Assembly: GCF_019049285.1 (NCBI RefSeq)
Contig: NZ_JAGMUL010000026.1
Span: 124,001-188,000, forward strand
Length of the DNA stretch: 64,000 nucleotides
From: Streptomyces sp. AC550_RSS872
Lineage (GTDB): Bacteria > Actinomycetota > Actinomycetes > Streptomycetales > Streptomycetaceae
Reading direction: 5' to 3'
Made by a program: the position numbers and the translations under genes. Shown in pieces: positions 9,533 to 17,466 of the stretch (the first letter of the stretch is position 1; every line of letters begins with the position of its first letter). Below the pieces are notes generated by a model, which ran no database searches, was not told the DNA's origin, and was given only the letters and a program-made list of their open reading frames with translations.

Positions 9533-10882
9533 TCATCGTCGCGCAGGAACACGTGTACGGTCCCGCGATTGGCCATGATCGTCGATCGTCGGGGCCCGCC
9601 GCCCGGGCAGCGCCCGGCCCAGCCCCGCACCTGCCAGGGCCAGGGAGGCGAACACCCCCAGCGGCAGCCCGGAGCCGCCGTCCGCTCCCATGAGCGCGGT
9701 CGCGGCGGCGACCCCGAGCACCGGCCCGACGTTCATCGCGGTCTGCTGGAGCCCGCCCGCCACCCCGGCCGACCCGATGTCGGCCTCCCGTACGACGACA
9801 TGGGTCGCCGCCACCATCACCGTGCCGAACCCGGCCCCCACCAGGGCGAACCCGGCGCAGAGGGCAGCCACGGCCGACGCACGGGAGAGGACCAGGACCC
9901 CCAGCGCCAGCACCGCCATCGCCGCCACGGTCGTCCGGCGGGCACCGGCCCGGCGCAGCAGCACCGCGCAGGTCGGCGCCGCGAGCACCATCAGCAGGGC
10001 CAGCGGCAGACTCACCAGGGCGCTGCGGAACGGGTCCAGGCCGAACCGGCCCTGCAACAGGAACGTGCCGACGAACAGCGTGCCCGACAGCGCCGCCGAC
10101 GCGGCCACCAGCATGCCGAGCGCCGAGCCGACGGCCGCCGATCCGATGACGTCGGGCGGCAGCAGCGGGCTCGCGGTACGGCGCTCGTGCCGGACGAAGG
10201 CCACGCCGGTGATCATGGCGCTCGCGGCGGTGAAGGCCCACCCCGGCATCGCGACGAGGGCGTGCACGAGACAGGCCAGGGTCACTGCGAGCAGGAGTGC
10301 TCCGGGCAGGTCGAGCCGGGCGGGGGAGGCCGTGGGCTCGGGCGGTACGGCGAGAGCGAGCAGGCCGAGGAGGAGGGCGGGGACGACATTGAGCAGGAAA
10401 ACGGCCCGCCACCCCGGCCCCGCCACCAGCGCACCGCCCGCCACCGGCCCGACGGCGGCAGCCACCCCGATCGCGGCGGTCCGCACGGCGATCGGCGCCC
10501 GCAGCCGGTCGGGCGGGAACGCGGCCCGCAGCATTCCGAGCGTGGCCGGTTGCAGCAGCGCACCGAACACGCCCTGTACGACCCGCAGCCCGATCACCCA
10601 GCCGACGCCGGACGCCGCCCCGATCCCGGCCGACGCGGCCCCGAACCCGAGCATGCCGATCCCGAAGACCCGATGATGCCCGTACCGGTCGCCCAGCCGC
10701 CCGCCGAACACCAGCAGGCTTGCGACCGCGACGAGATAGCCGGTGCTGGTCCACTGGACCTGGGCGAAGGAGGCGTCCAGGTCCCGTCGCAGGGCGGGCT
10801 GGGCGACGGTCAGGACGGTGCCGTCCAGCGCGACGATCACAGCCCCGACGACACTGCTCGCGAGAGTGAGGCGAGGGTTCAC
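9533..10882 (-). CDS. MFS drug-exporter-type transporter (14-helix DHA2-like)
   Basis: A 449-residue major facilitator protein. Motif A is GGRLGDRYGHHRVF after the second helix, and the first helix has the family D-x-T-V pattern (VALDGTVLTVAQPAL). Many hydrophobic segments follow. The GTG at 10882 overlaps the TetR stop (GTGA), so the repressor and pump are one transcript. Export of a toxic or signalling small molecule, sensed by the TetR protein, is inferred from this arrangement. The substrate is unknown. Confidence 0.87.
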   Translation of the reverse strand: MNPRLTLASSVVGAVIVALDGTVLTVAQPALRRDLDASFAQVQWTSTGYLVAVASLLVFGGRLGDRYGHHRVFGIGMLGFGAASAGIGAASGVGWVIGLRVVQGVFGALLQPATLGMLRAAFPPDRLRAPIAVRTAAIGVAAAVGPVAGGALVAGPGWRAVFLLNVVPALLLGLLALAVPPEPTASPARLDLPGALLLAVTLACLVHALVAMPGWAFTAASAMITGVAFVRHERRTASPLLPPDVIGSAAVGSALGMLVAASAALSGTLFVGTFLLQGRFGLDPFRSALVSLPLALLMVLAAPTCAVLLRRAGARRTTVAAMAVLALGVLVLSRASAVAALCAGFALVGAGFGTVMVAATHVVVREADIGSAGVAGGLQQTAMNVGPVLGVAAATALMGADGGSGLPLGVFASLALAGAGLGRALPGRRAPTIDDHGQSRDRTRVPARR

Positions 10883-11457
10883 GCGCCCACCGGCCCGAGG
10901 TGCGCGTCCACGGCAGACCGCAGCAGGGGTACGAAGTCGTCGGCGTCCGTGGCGAGTTGCAGGCTGCCCCAGCCCCACAGCTGCGCGATCCCGTGCAGGT
11001 TGGCCCACAACGCCCCCGCGACGAGCCGTGCGTCGGCGTCCGGGCGTACCAGGCCGACCAGGTCCACCAGCCGGCCGAACAGGGGAAGACTGGTGTTCCG
11101 CAGCCCCAAGTGACCGCTTTCCAGCAGATCGTGACGGAACATCAGCTCGTACATGCCGCGGTTGCCCAGCGCGAACTCCAGATAGACCCGCGCCAGCACG
11201 GTCACCTGAGCCCGCGGGCCCGTCGCGCCGCCCTCGACGGCTGCCGCCGCCCGCCGGCCCAACTCCTCGAAGCCCCGCCCTGCGATGGCCGACAGCAGCT
11301 CCAGATGGGTGGGGAAGTAGCGACGCGGGGCCCCGTGCGAGACGCCCGCCCGGCGGGCGATCTCCCGCAGGGTGAGCGCCTGGGCGCCCTCGCGGGCCAC
11401 GAGATCCACGCCGACGTCGATCAGCCGGGCTCGCAACCCGGTCGCGTTCTCCTGCAT
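10879..11457 (-). CDS. TetR-family repressor of the adjacent MFS exporter
   Basis: A 192-residue regulator with an N-terminal helix-turn-helix (LTLREIARRAGVSHGAPRRYF, about 26-46) and an all-helical ligand domain of the WHG type. Its start codon lies inside one of two palindromes at 11456-11494, so binding would block its own transcription and that of the coupled pump. The ATG at 11457 is the only sensible start. No clear ribosome site precedes it, so the transcript may be leaderless or start very close. Confidence 0.9.
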   Translation of the reverse strand: MQENATGLRARLIDVGVDLVAREGAQALTLREIARRAGVSHGAPRRYFPTHLELLSAIAGRGFEELGRRAAAAVEGGATGPRAQVTVLARVYLEFALGNRGMYELMFRHDLLESGHLGLRNTSLPLFGRLVDLVGLVRPDADARLVAGALWANLHGIAQLWGWGSLQLATDADDFVPLLRSAVDAHLGPVGA

Positions 11458-11494
11458 AGACAGTGTCTACCATGATCGAGTAGACAGTGTCTAC
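11456..11494. promoter_or_regulatory. Twin palindromic operators for the TetR regulator
   Basis: Two copies of the 15-bp palindrome GTAGACAGTGTCTAC lie at 11456-11470 (first base A) and 11480-11494, 24 bp apart centre to centre. The first covers the TetR start codon. The second lies toward the divergent split-barrel gene, which may therefore be co-regulated. Direct sequence observation; function inferred. Confidence 0.8.
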
Positions 11495-11570
11495 GGGCGA
11501 GGGCCGGGACGGGCAGTGCCGGGCGGGCAAGGGGGGAATGGCCGGGCTCCCCGCCACCGTTGCTCCAGAC

Positions 11571-12020
11571 ATGACTCAGGACGCCACCCAGAACGCACTG
11601 CTCGCGCTGCTCTCCGAGGGCCACGGCGGGGTGCTGGTCACCCTCAAGCGCGACGGCCGGCCGCAGCTGTCGAACGTCAGCCACGCCTACTATCCGGACG
11701 AGCGGATCATCCGCGTCTCGATCACCGACGACCGCGCCAAGACCCGCAACCTGCGCCGGGACCCCAGGGCGTCGTACCACGTCACGTCCTCGGACCGGTG
11801 GGCGTACACCGTCGCCGAGGGCACGGCCGAGCTGTCGCAGGTCGCGAAGGACCCGTACGACGACACGGTCGAGGAGCTGATCCGCCTCTACCGGGACGTC
11901 CTGGGCGAGCACCCCGACTGGGAGGACTTCCGGGCGGCGATGGTCCGCGACGGGCGGCTGGTCCTGCGGTTGCGGGTGGATCGGGTGTACGGCATCCCGA
12001 AGGCCGCCAACCGCGGCTGA
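11571..12020 (+). CDS. PPOX-class split-barrel protein (F420 or flavin dependent)
   Basis: A 149-residue pyridoxamine-phosphate-oxidase-like protein: GVLVTLKRDGRPQLSNVSHAY, ITDDRAKTRNLRRDPRAS and AYTVAEGTAELS match the actinobacterial F420-binding PPOX subgroup of about 130-150 residues. The chosen ATG (11571) gives the family N-terminus TQDATQNALLALL. An upstream ATG at 11487 would begin within the TetR operator. It is divergent from the TetR/MFS pair and shares the operator region, so it may detoxify or reduce the same compound. No catalytic residue is diagnostic in this family. Confidence 0.8.
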   Translation: MTQDATQNALLALLSEGHGGVLVTLKRDGRPQLSNVSHAYYPDERIIRVSITDDRAKTRNLRRDPRASYHVTSSDRWAYTVAEGTAELSQVAKDPYDDTVEELIRLYRDVLGEHPDWEDFRAAMVRDGRLVLRLRVDRVYGIPKAANRG

Positions 12021-12274
12021 GCCCCCGCCGCCTCCCCTGTCTGTCGCTGGGGTTGATCACCTGGTGCGCGACTCGGTGACACGGACAGGGGGTGCGCGGC
12101 GAACGCCCACTTCGCGTACGCCGGCCGCCCCTGAATCCGGCCGGTGCACGCGAAGCTCTGTCCTGCTGTTCTTTTCTGTTCGTTCTGGCCGATGTTCTTG
12201 CGTGAAACGTCAACTGTCAACGGTGCGTACGGCGGGCGACGGGGCCCAGGACGCAATCGGGTGGAGCCAGGGGA

Positions 12275-13615
12275 TCAGGCCGCGACCGTCTGCCGATCCG
12301 CGGTCTTGCCGGAGACCCGTTCGCCGAGCTGTTCCGTCGGGATCCTGGCGGTCTCGCGGGCGGAGAGGGCGGCCACGATCGGCGGCACGCACAGGGCCGC
12401 CGTGAACAGGGCCACCGCGGACCAGTCGTCGCCGTCCGGGCCGGCGATCTGTGCGGCGAAGGTGACCGCGAAACCGGCGACCGCGAAGCCGATCTGGGTG
12501 CCGACGGCCATGCCGGACAGCCGGACCCGGGTGGAGAACATCTCGCCGTAGAAGGAGGGCCACACACCGTTCGCGGCGCTGTAGACCACACCGAAGGCGA
12601 GAATGCCCAGCACCAGGATCAGCGGGTAGGAGCCGGTGGAGATCGCCCACAGGTAGAGGAACATCGTCACGGCGCTGCCCGCCGCGCCGATCAGGTACAC
12701 CGGGCGACGGCCGATGCGGTCGGACAGCGTGGCCCACAGCGGGATCGCGGCGAGCGCGACCAGGTTGGCGAGCGCGCCCACCCACAGCATGGCGGACCTG
12801 CTCATCCCGACCGAGTCGCTGGTGGCGTACGACAGCGCCCACACGGTGAAGATCGTGCTGACCGAGGCGACCAGCGCACCTGCGATCACCCGCAGCACAT
12901 CCGCCCAGTGCTCCCGCATCAGCACCGCGAGGGGCAGCTTGACGACGCCCTCGGCGGCGGCCTGCTGCTCGAAGGCGGGCGTCTCGTCCAGCTTGCGGCG
13001 GATGACGTAGCCGACGACGGCGACCGCGATGCTCATCCAGAACGGCACCCGCCAGCCCCACGACAGCAGCTGCTCCTCCGGCAGCGCGGCGACCGGGATG
13101 AAGACCAGGGTGGCCAGCAGCTGCCCGCCCTGCGTGCCGCTCAGCGTGAAGCTGGTGAAGAAGCCGCGCCGGTTGGGCGGCGCGTGTTCCAGCGTCATCG
13201 AGTTGGCGCTGGCCTGCTCACCCGCCGCCGAGATGCCCTGGAGCACGCGGCACAGCACCAGCAGGACGGGCGCGAGGGTGCCGACCTGGTCGCGGGTGGG
13301 CAGACAGCCGATGAGGAACGTCGACACGCCCATCAGGATCAGCGTGAAGACCATGATCTTCTTACGTCCCAGCCGGTCGCCGTAGTGACCGAGGAACAGC
13401 GCGCCGACCGGACGGGCCGCGTAGGCCACGCCGAACGTGCCCAGCGACAGCAGGGTGGCGGTCGCGGGGTCGGACTCGTCGAAGAAGACCTCGGGGAAGA
13501 TCAGCGCGGCGGCGCTGCCGTAGATGAAGAAGTCGTAGTACTCCAGGGCGCTGCCGATCCAGGCAGCCATGGCCGCCTTCTTCGGCTGGCCGACGGCGGT
13601 GTCGGGGACGGACAC
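12275..13615 (-). CDS. MFS metabolite:H+ symporter, probable shikimate/quinate importer
   Basis: A 446-residue, 12-helix member of the metabolite:H+ symporter family that includes ShiA and proline/alpha-ketoglutarate porters. Visible features are WIGSALEYYDFFIYGSAAAL in helix 1, the motif GHYGDRLGRKK between helices 2 and 3, and its repeat LSDRIGRRPVYLIG. The GTG at 13615 has AAGGAG seven bases upstream. It lies beside a TetR gene and a quinate/shikimate dehydrogenase plus dehydroshikimate dehydratase, and its promoter carries the same candidate operator as theirs. Uptake of shikimate, quinate or dehydroshikimate is therefore likely but not proven. Confidence 0.82.
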   Translation of the reverse strand: MSVPDTAVGQPKKAAMAAWIGSALEYYDFFIYGSAAALIFPEVFFDESDPATATLLSLGTFGVAYAARPVGALFLGHYGDRLGRKKIMVFTLILMGVSTFLIGCLPTRDQVGTLAPVLLVLCRVLQGISAAGEQASANSMTLEHAPPNRRGFFTSFTLSGTQGGQLLATLVFIPVAALPEEQLLSWGWRVPFWMSIAVAVVGYVIRRKLDETPAFEQQAAAEGVVKLPLAVLMREHWADVLRVIAGALVASVSTIFTVWALSYATSDSVGMSRSAMLWVGALANLVALAAIPLWATLSDRIGRRPVYLIGAAGSAVTMFLYLWAISTGSYPLILVLGILAFGVVYSAANGVWPSFYGEMFSTRVRLSGMAVGTQIGFAVAGFAVTFAAQIAGPDGDDWSAVALFTAALCVPPIVAALSARETARIPTEQLGERVSGKTADRQTVAA

Positions 13616-13727
13616 AGGGGTGCTCCTTCGAGGGAACTCCACCATAGGGGGAGTGAGTGCAGAGGAGAGGTGCCGGATCCCTGGGGTGATGGGGCGGCCG
13701 ACCGGGAGCTACCCGGTTAATTAACCC

Positions 13728-13742
13728 ACTGGATAGTTAGTA
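13728..13742 (-). promoter_or_regulatory. Candidate TetR operator upstream of the transporter
   Basis: Read on the minus strand this is TACTAACTATCCAGT, matching 13 of 15 bases with the site upstream of the dehydrogenase gene. A perfect 12-bp palindrome GGTTAATTAACC lies just downstream toward the gene. It sits in the 206-bp gap between the TetR stop and the transporter start. Confidence 0.6.
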
Positions 13743-13821
13743 GCGGATGGCTACGGATGGTGCGCCGAGGTTTCCCGAGTGTCAAGAGGCCGAGCCGAAG
13801 GATCTTGCCCGCGGCCCGCGG

Positions 13822-14487
13822 TCAGTCTTCCGCGCGCGGAGCCGTCAGGTACGCGATCACCATGTCGCCCAGCATCGTGCGGTAGTGCTCGCGCTGTGCC
13901 GGATCCACCAGGTCGCGGCCGAACAGGGCGCCGAAGGTGTGCCGGTTGGAGACCCGGAAGAAGCAGAAGGAGCTGATCATGGCGTGCAGGTCGACGGCGT
14001 CGACGTCGGCCGTGAACAGGCCCGACCGCTGCCCCGACTCCAGGATCCGGCGGATCACGTCCAGCGCCGGTGAACCGATCTTGCCGAGCTTCTCGGAGGC
14101 GGCGATGTGCTCGGCCCCGTGGATGTTCTCGATGCTGACCAGGCGGATGAAGTCGGGGTGCTGCTCATGGTGGTCGAAGGTCAGCTCCGCCAGCCGGCGG
14201 ATGGCCGCGACCGGGTCCAGATGCTCGACGTCGAGCTGCTGCTCGGTCTCCCGGATGACGCCGTACGCCCGCTCCAGCACGGCCGTGAACAGCTGCTCCT
14301 TGCCGCCGAAGTAGTAGTAGATCATCCGCTTCGTGGTACTGGTGCGGGCGGCGATGTCGTCGACCCGCGCCCCGGCGAAGCCGACCCGGGCGAACTCCTG
14401 CGTCGCGACGTCGAGGATCTCGGCCTGGGTGCGGGCGGCGTCACGGGTCCGCCCGTTGCTGCGTGCCGGTTCTTCGACGCTGGTCAT
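13822..14487 (-). CDS. TetR-family regulator of the quinate/shikimate locus
   Basis: A 221-residue regulator. The helix-turn-helix is at about 40-60 (VDDIAARTSTTKRMIYYYF) and a TetR C-terminal ligand domain follows (HHEQHPDFIRLVSIENIHGAEH). The ATG at 14487 is preceded by GAAGGA. It is divergent from the dehydrogenase operon and upstream of the transporter. Both flanking promoters contain the same 15-bp candidate operator, so it probably represses uptake and degradation until substrate arrives. Confidence 0.88.
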   Translation of the reverse strand: MTSVEEPARSNGRTRDAARTQAEILDVATQEFARVGFAGARVDDIAARTSTTKRMIYYYFGGKEQLFTAVLERAYGVIRETEQQLDVEHLDPVAAIRRLAELTFDHHEQHPDFIRLVSIENIHGAEHIAASEKLGKIGSPALDVIRRILESGQRSGLFTADVDAVDLHAMISSFCFFRVSNRHTFGALFGRDLVDPAQREHYRTMLGDMVIAYLTAPRAED

Positions 14488-14607
14488 CGGCTTCCTTCGG
14501 CGAGGGGCGGGCGCGCTCCGGTGGCCCGCCCGCGTGCCGGTGATTGTAGAAGCCCGGTCGCCCGGCGTGGCGGGACGGGCCTTCCCAAGCGCCGATCCGG
14601 CTGCTAG

Positions 14608-14622
14608 TACTAACTCACCAGT
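14608..14622 (+). promoter_or_regulatory. Candidate TetR operator upstream of the dehydrogenase gene
   Basis: TACTAACTCACCAGT lies 34 bases before the start codon; its core AACT-CACC-AGTT is a perfect inverted repeat. It matches the transporter promoter at 13 of 15 positions. Confidence 0.6.
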
Positions 14623-14655
14623 TCGTACATTAGTGCCCCGCTCAGGAGGTCCCCG

Positions 14656-15552
14656 GTGGCCAAGGACGCCAAGGACTCGTATCTCGTCGGGCTGATCGGC
14701 TCCGGCATCGGCCCCTCGCTCAGCCCGGCGCTGCACGAGCGGGAGGCCGACCGGCAGGGCCTGCGCTGTCTGTACCGGCTCATCGACATCGACACACTCG
14801 GCGTCCCGCCACAGGCAGTGGGCGACCTGGTGCGGGCCGCCCGCGACCTCGGATTCGACGGGCTCAACATCACGCACCCCTGCAAGCAGCTCGTCATCGA
14901 GCACCTGGACGCGCTCGCCCCGCAGGCCGAGGCGCTGGGCGCGGTCAACACCGTCGTCTTCGAGGACGGCCGGGCCGTCGGCCACAACACGGACGTCACC
15001 GGCTTCGCCGCGTCGTTCGCCCGCGGTCTGCCGGACGTGCCGTTGGAGCGGGTCGTGCAGCTGGGCGCCGGGGGCGCGGGTGCGGCCGTCGCGCACGCCA
15101 TGCTCACGCTGGGCGCCGAGCAGGTCACCGTCGTCGACGCTCTGAGCGACCGGGCCGCGGACCTCGCCGGGGCGCTGAACCGGCACTTCGGCGCGGGGCG
15201 TGCTGCCGCTGAAACACCGGATCAGTTGGCCCGGCTGCTCAGCTCGGCCGACGGCATCGTGCACGCCACCCCCACCGGCATGGCCGCCCACCCGGGCCTG
15301 CCCTTTGCCGCGGAACTGCTTCATCCCGGGTTGTGGGTTGCCGAGGTGGTCTATCGCCCGCTGGAGACCGAGCTGCTGCGTACCGCGCGTGCGGTTGGCT
15401 GCGCCACGTTGGACGGGGGCGGGATGGCTGTCTTCCAGGCCGCCGACGCGTTCCGCCTGTTCACAGGGCGTGAGGCCGACAGTGGCCGAATGCTCGCGGA
15501 CATCGCGGAGATGGTCGGCAGGGCCGAGAGCCCGGCGGGCCAGGAGGTGTGA
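14656..15552 (+). CDS. Quinate/shikimate dehydrogenase, NAD-type (AroE superfamily)
   Basis: A 298-residue AroE-fold enzyme that interconverts shikimate (or quinate) and its dehydro form. Substrate residues Ser21 and Ser23 (SLSP), catalytic Lys77 (NITHPCK) and Asp113 (NTD) are present. The dinucleotide loop is GAGGAG. The next strand ends VVDALSDRA with Asp161, where biosynthetic NADP enzymes have an Asn-Arg-Thr motif, so NAD use and a catabolic role are expected, as in Corynebacterium QsuD. The GTG at 14656 has AGGAGGT upstream. It is followed by the dehydroshikimate dehydratase gene after 111 bp. Confidence 0.88.
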   Translation: MAKDAKDSYLVGLIGSGIGPSLSPALHEREADRQGLRCLYRLIDIDTLGVPPQAVGDLVRAARDLGFDGLNITHPCKQLVIEHLDALAPQAEALGAVNTVVFEDGRAVGHNTDVTGFAASFARGLPDVPLERVVQLGAGGAGAAVAHAMLTLGAEQVTVVDALSDRAADLAGALNRHFGAGRAAAETPDQLARLLSSADGIVHATPTGMAAHPGLPFAAELLHPGLWVAEVVYRPLETELLRTARAVGCATLDGGGMAVFQAADAFRLFTGREADSGRMLADIAEMVGRAESPAGQEV

Positions 15553-15579
15553 CCGCTGCGGGCCGTCCGTGGTGCTCGC

Positions 15580-15640
15580 GCCCACGCGGCGGAGCCGCAT
15601 ATCGACACAGGCCCCGCGCCCCTTACGGGGCGCTGCGGTA
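15580..15640. repeat. Dispersed Streptomyces-type intergenic repeat with hairpin
   Basis: The stretch GCGGCGGAGCCGCATATCG followed by a GC-rich hairpin (GCGCCCC at 15618-15624, loop TTAC, GGGGCGC at 15629-15635) resembles a repeat common between Streptomyces genes. It sits between the dehydrogenase and dehydratase genes and could attenuate or separate their transcription. Confidence 0.45.
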
Positions 15641-15663
15641 CGGCAGCTTGAAGGAGCATCTCC

Positions 15664-17460
15664 ATGCGCACATCCATCGCCACCGTCTCCCTCAGCGGAT
15701 CCCTCACCGAGAAGCTCACGGCCGCCTCCCGGGCCGGCTTCGACGGGGTGGAGATCTTCGAGAACGACCTGCTGGCCAGCCCGCTGACCCCGGAGGAGAT
15801 CCGGGCGCGCTGTGCGGATCTGGGGTTGAGCATCGACCTCTACCAGCCGATGCGGGACATCGAGGCCGTGCCCGCCGACGAGTTCACCCGCAATCTGCGG
15901 CGCGCCCGGCACAAGTTCGAGCTGATGCGGCGGCTCGGCGCCGACACCGTCCTCGTCTGCTCCAGCGTCCATCCGCTGGCCGTGGACGACGACGCGCTCG
16001 CCGCCTACCACCTGCGCCAACTCGCTGACATCGCCCAGGAGTTCGGCATCCGGGTGGCGTACGAGGCGCTCGCCTGGGGCCGGCACGTCAGCACGTACGA
16101 CCACGCCTGGCGCATCGTCGAGGCGGCCGACCACCCCGCGCTCGGCACCTGCCTGGACAGCTTCCACATCCTCTCCCGCGGCTCCGACCCCAAGGACCTC
16201 GAAGGCATCGCGGACATCCCCGGCGAGAAGATCTTCTTCCTCCAGCTCGCCGACGCCCCCCTGCTCGCGATGGACGTCCTGCAATGGAGCCGGCACTACC
16301 GCTGCTTCCCCGGCCAGGGCGGCTTCGACGTCGCAGGCCTCGTCCGGCACGTGCTGCACACCGGATACGACGGCCCCCTCTCCCTGGAGGTCTTCAACGA
16401 CGTCTTCCGCCAGGCCGAGGCCGGCCCGACCGCCGTGGACGCGCTCCGCTCCCTCCTGGTCCTCCAGGAGACCCTCGGCGTCACCACCCCGCCCGCACCC
16501 GTCGTCCCCACCGGCGTCGCCTTCGCCGAACTCGTCACTCCCGACGCCGAACCCGTCTCGGCCGTACTCGGCGCCCTCGGCTTCGCCCGCACCGCACGGC
16601 ACCGCAGCAAGCCGGTCGACCTCTGGCAGCAGGGCGAGGCCCGAGTCCTCGTCAACACCTCGGGCGCCGCCCGCCGCGACGGCACCGGACTCGCCGCGAT
16701 CGGCCTGGAGTCACCCGACCCGACCGCCGCCGCCCGCCGCGCCGAGGCCCTCCTCGCCCCCGTCCTGCCCCGCCGCCGCGCCCTGGAGGACGCCCCGCTC
16801 GACGCGGTCGCGGCACCCGACGGCACGGAACTCTTCTTCTGCGCGACGGAACGGAACGAACTGCCGAACTGGCGCGCCGACTTCACAGACGTCGAACACG
16901 AGGCGAGGACCCCCGGGGTGCACGGCATCGACCACCTCGCCCTCACCCAGCCCTGGCACCACTTCGACGAGGCGACCCTCTTCCACCGCAGCGTCCTCGG
17001 CCTGCACGCCCAGGAGAGCGTGGACGTCGCCGACCCGTACGGCCTGATGCGCAGCCGCGCCGTCACCAACGCCGACGGGAGCGTGCGGATCGCGCTGAGC
17101 GTGGGTGCGGCGCCGACCGACGACACGGTGCATGCCCAGCACATCGCGCTGGCCACCGACGACGTGGTAGCCGCCGCGCGCCGCTTCCGGGACGCGGGCG
17201 GCCGGCTGCTGCCGATCCCCGCGAACTACTACGACGACCTGGCGGCGCGGTACGCGTTCGCGGACGGCGAGCTGGAGACGTACCGCGAGCTGGGCATCCT
17301 CTACGACCGTGACGCGCACGGCGAGTTCCGGCACTGCTACACCGTCACGGTCGGCCGCGTCTTCTTCGAGCTGGTGCAGCGCGACGGCTACCGGGGCTAC
17401 GGCGCCCAGAACGCGCCGGTTCGGCTGGCCGCCCAGCACGCCGGGCGGCCGCTTCGATGA
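15664..17460 (+). CDS. 3-Dehydroshikimate dehydratase fused to HPPD-like VOC domains (QsuB type)
   Basis: A 598-residue two-part enzyme that dehydrates 3-dehydroshikimate to protocatechuate. The N-terminal TIM barrel (about 1-275) carries the metal ligands Glu134 (VAYEALAWGR), Asp165 (CLDSFHIL), Gln194 (FFLQLADAP) and Glu242 (SLEVFND), at almost the same positions as C. glutamicum QsuB. The C-terminal part (about 285-590) has two glyoxalase/VOC modules resembling 4-hydroxyphenylpyruvate dioxygenase (HGIDHLALT; EFRHCYTVTVGRVFFELVQR). The ATG has GAAGGAG nearby. Protocatechuate ring-cleavage genes are not in the window. Confidence 0.93.
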   Translation: MRTSIATVSLSGSLTEKLTAASRAGFDGVEIFENDLLASPLTPEEIRARCADLGLSIDLYQPMRDIEAVPADEFTRNLRRARHKFELMRRLGADTVLVCSSVHPLAVDDDALAAYHLRQLADIAQEFGIRVAYEALAWGRHVSTYDHAWRIVEAADHPALGTCLDSFHILSRGSDPKDLEGIADIPGEKIFFLQLADAPLLAMDVLQWSRHYRCFPGQGGFDVAGLVRHVLHTGYDGPLSLEVFNDVFRQAEAGPTAVDALRSLLVLQETLGVTTPPAPVVPTGVAFAELVTPDAEPVSAVLGALGFARTARHRSKPVDLWQQGEARVLVNTSGAARRDGTGLAAIGLESPDPTAAARRAEALLAPVLPRRRALEDAPLDAVAAPDGTELFFCATERNELPNWRADFTDVEHEARTPGVHGIDHLALTQPWHHFDEATLFHRSVLGLHAQESVDVADPYGLMRSRAVTNADGSVRIALSVGAAPTDDTVHAQHIALATDDVVAAARRFRDAGGRLLPIPANYYDDLAARYAFADGELETYRELGILYDRDAHGEFRHCYTVTVGRVFFELVQRDGYRGYGAQNAPVRLAAQHAGRPLR

Positions 17461-17466
17461 CGGGAG

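Noticed and set aside
12021..12274. Possible RNA gene between two convergent genes
   Set aside because: A slightly AT-richer stretch around 12165-12220, but no tRNA-like cloverleaf or strong hairpin was found.
13822..16602. A 926-codon minus-strand open frame running antisense to the dehydrogenase and dehydratase genes
   Set aside because: Only its last 222 codons match a protein family (TetR). The rest is an antisense shadow with unnatural composition, common in GC-rich DNA.
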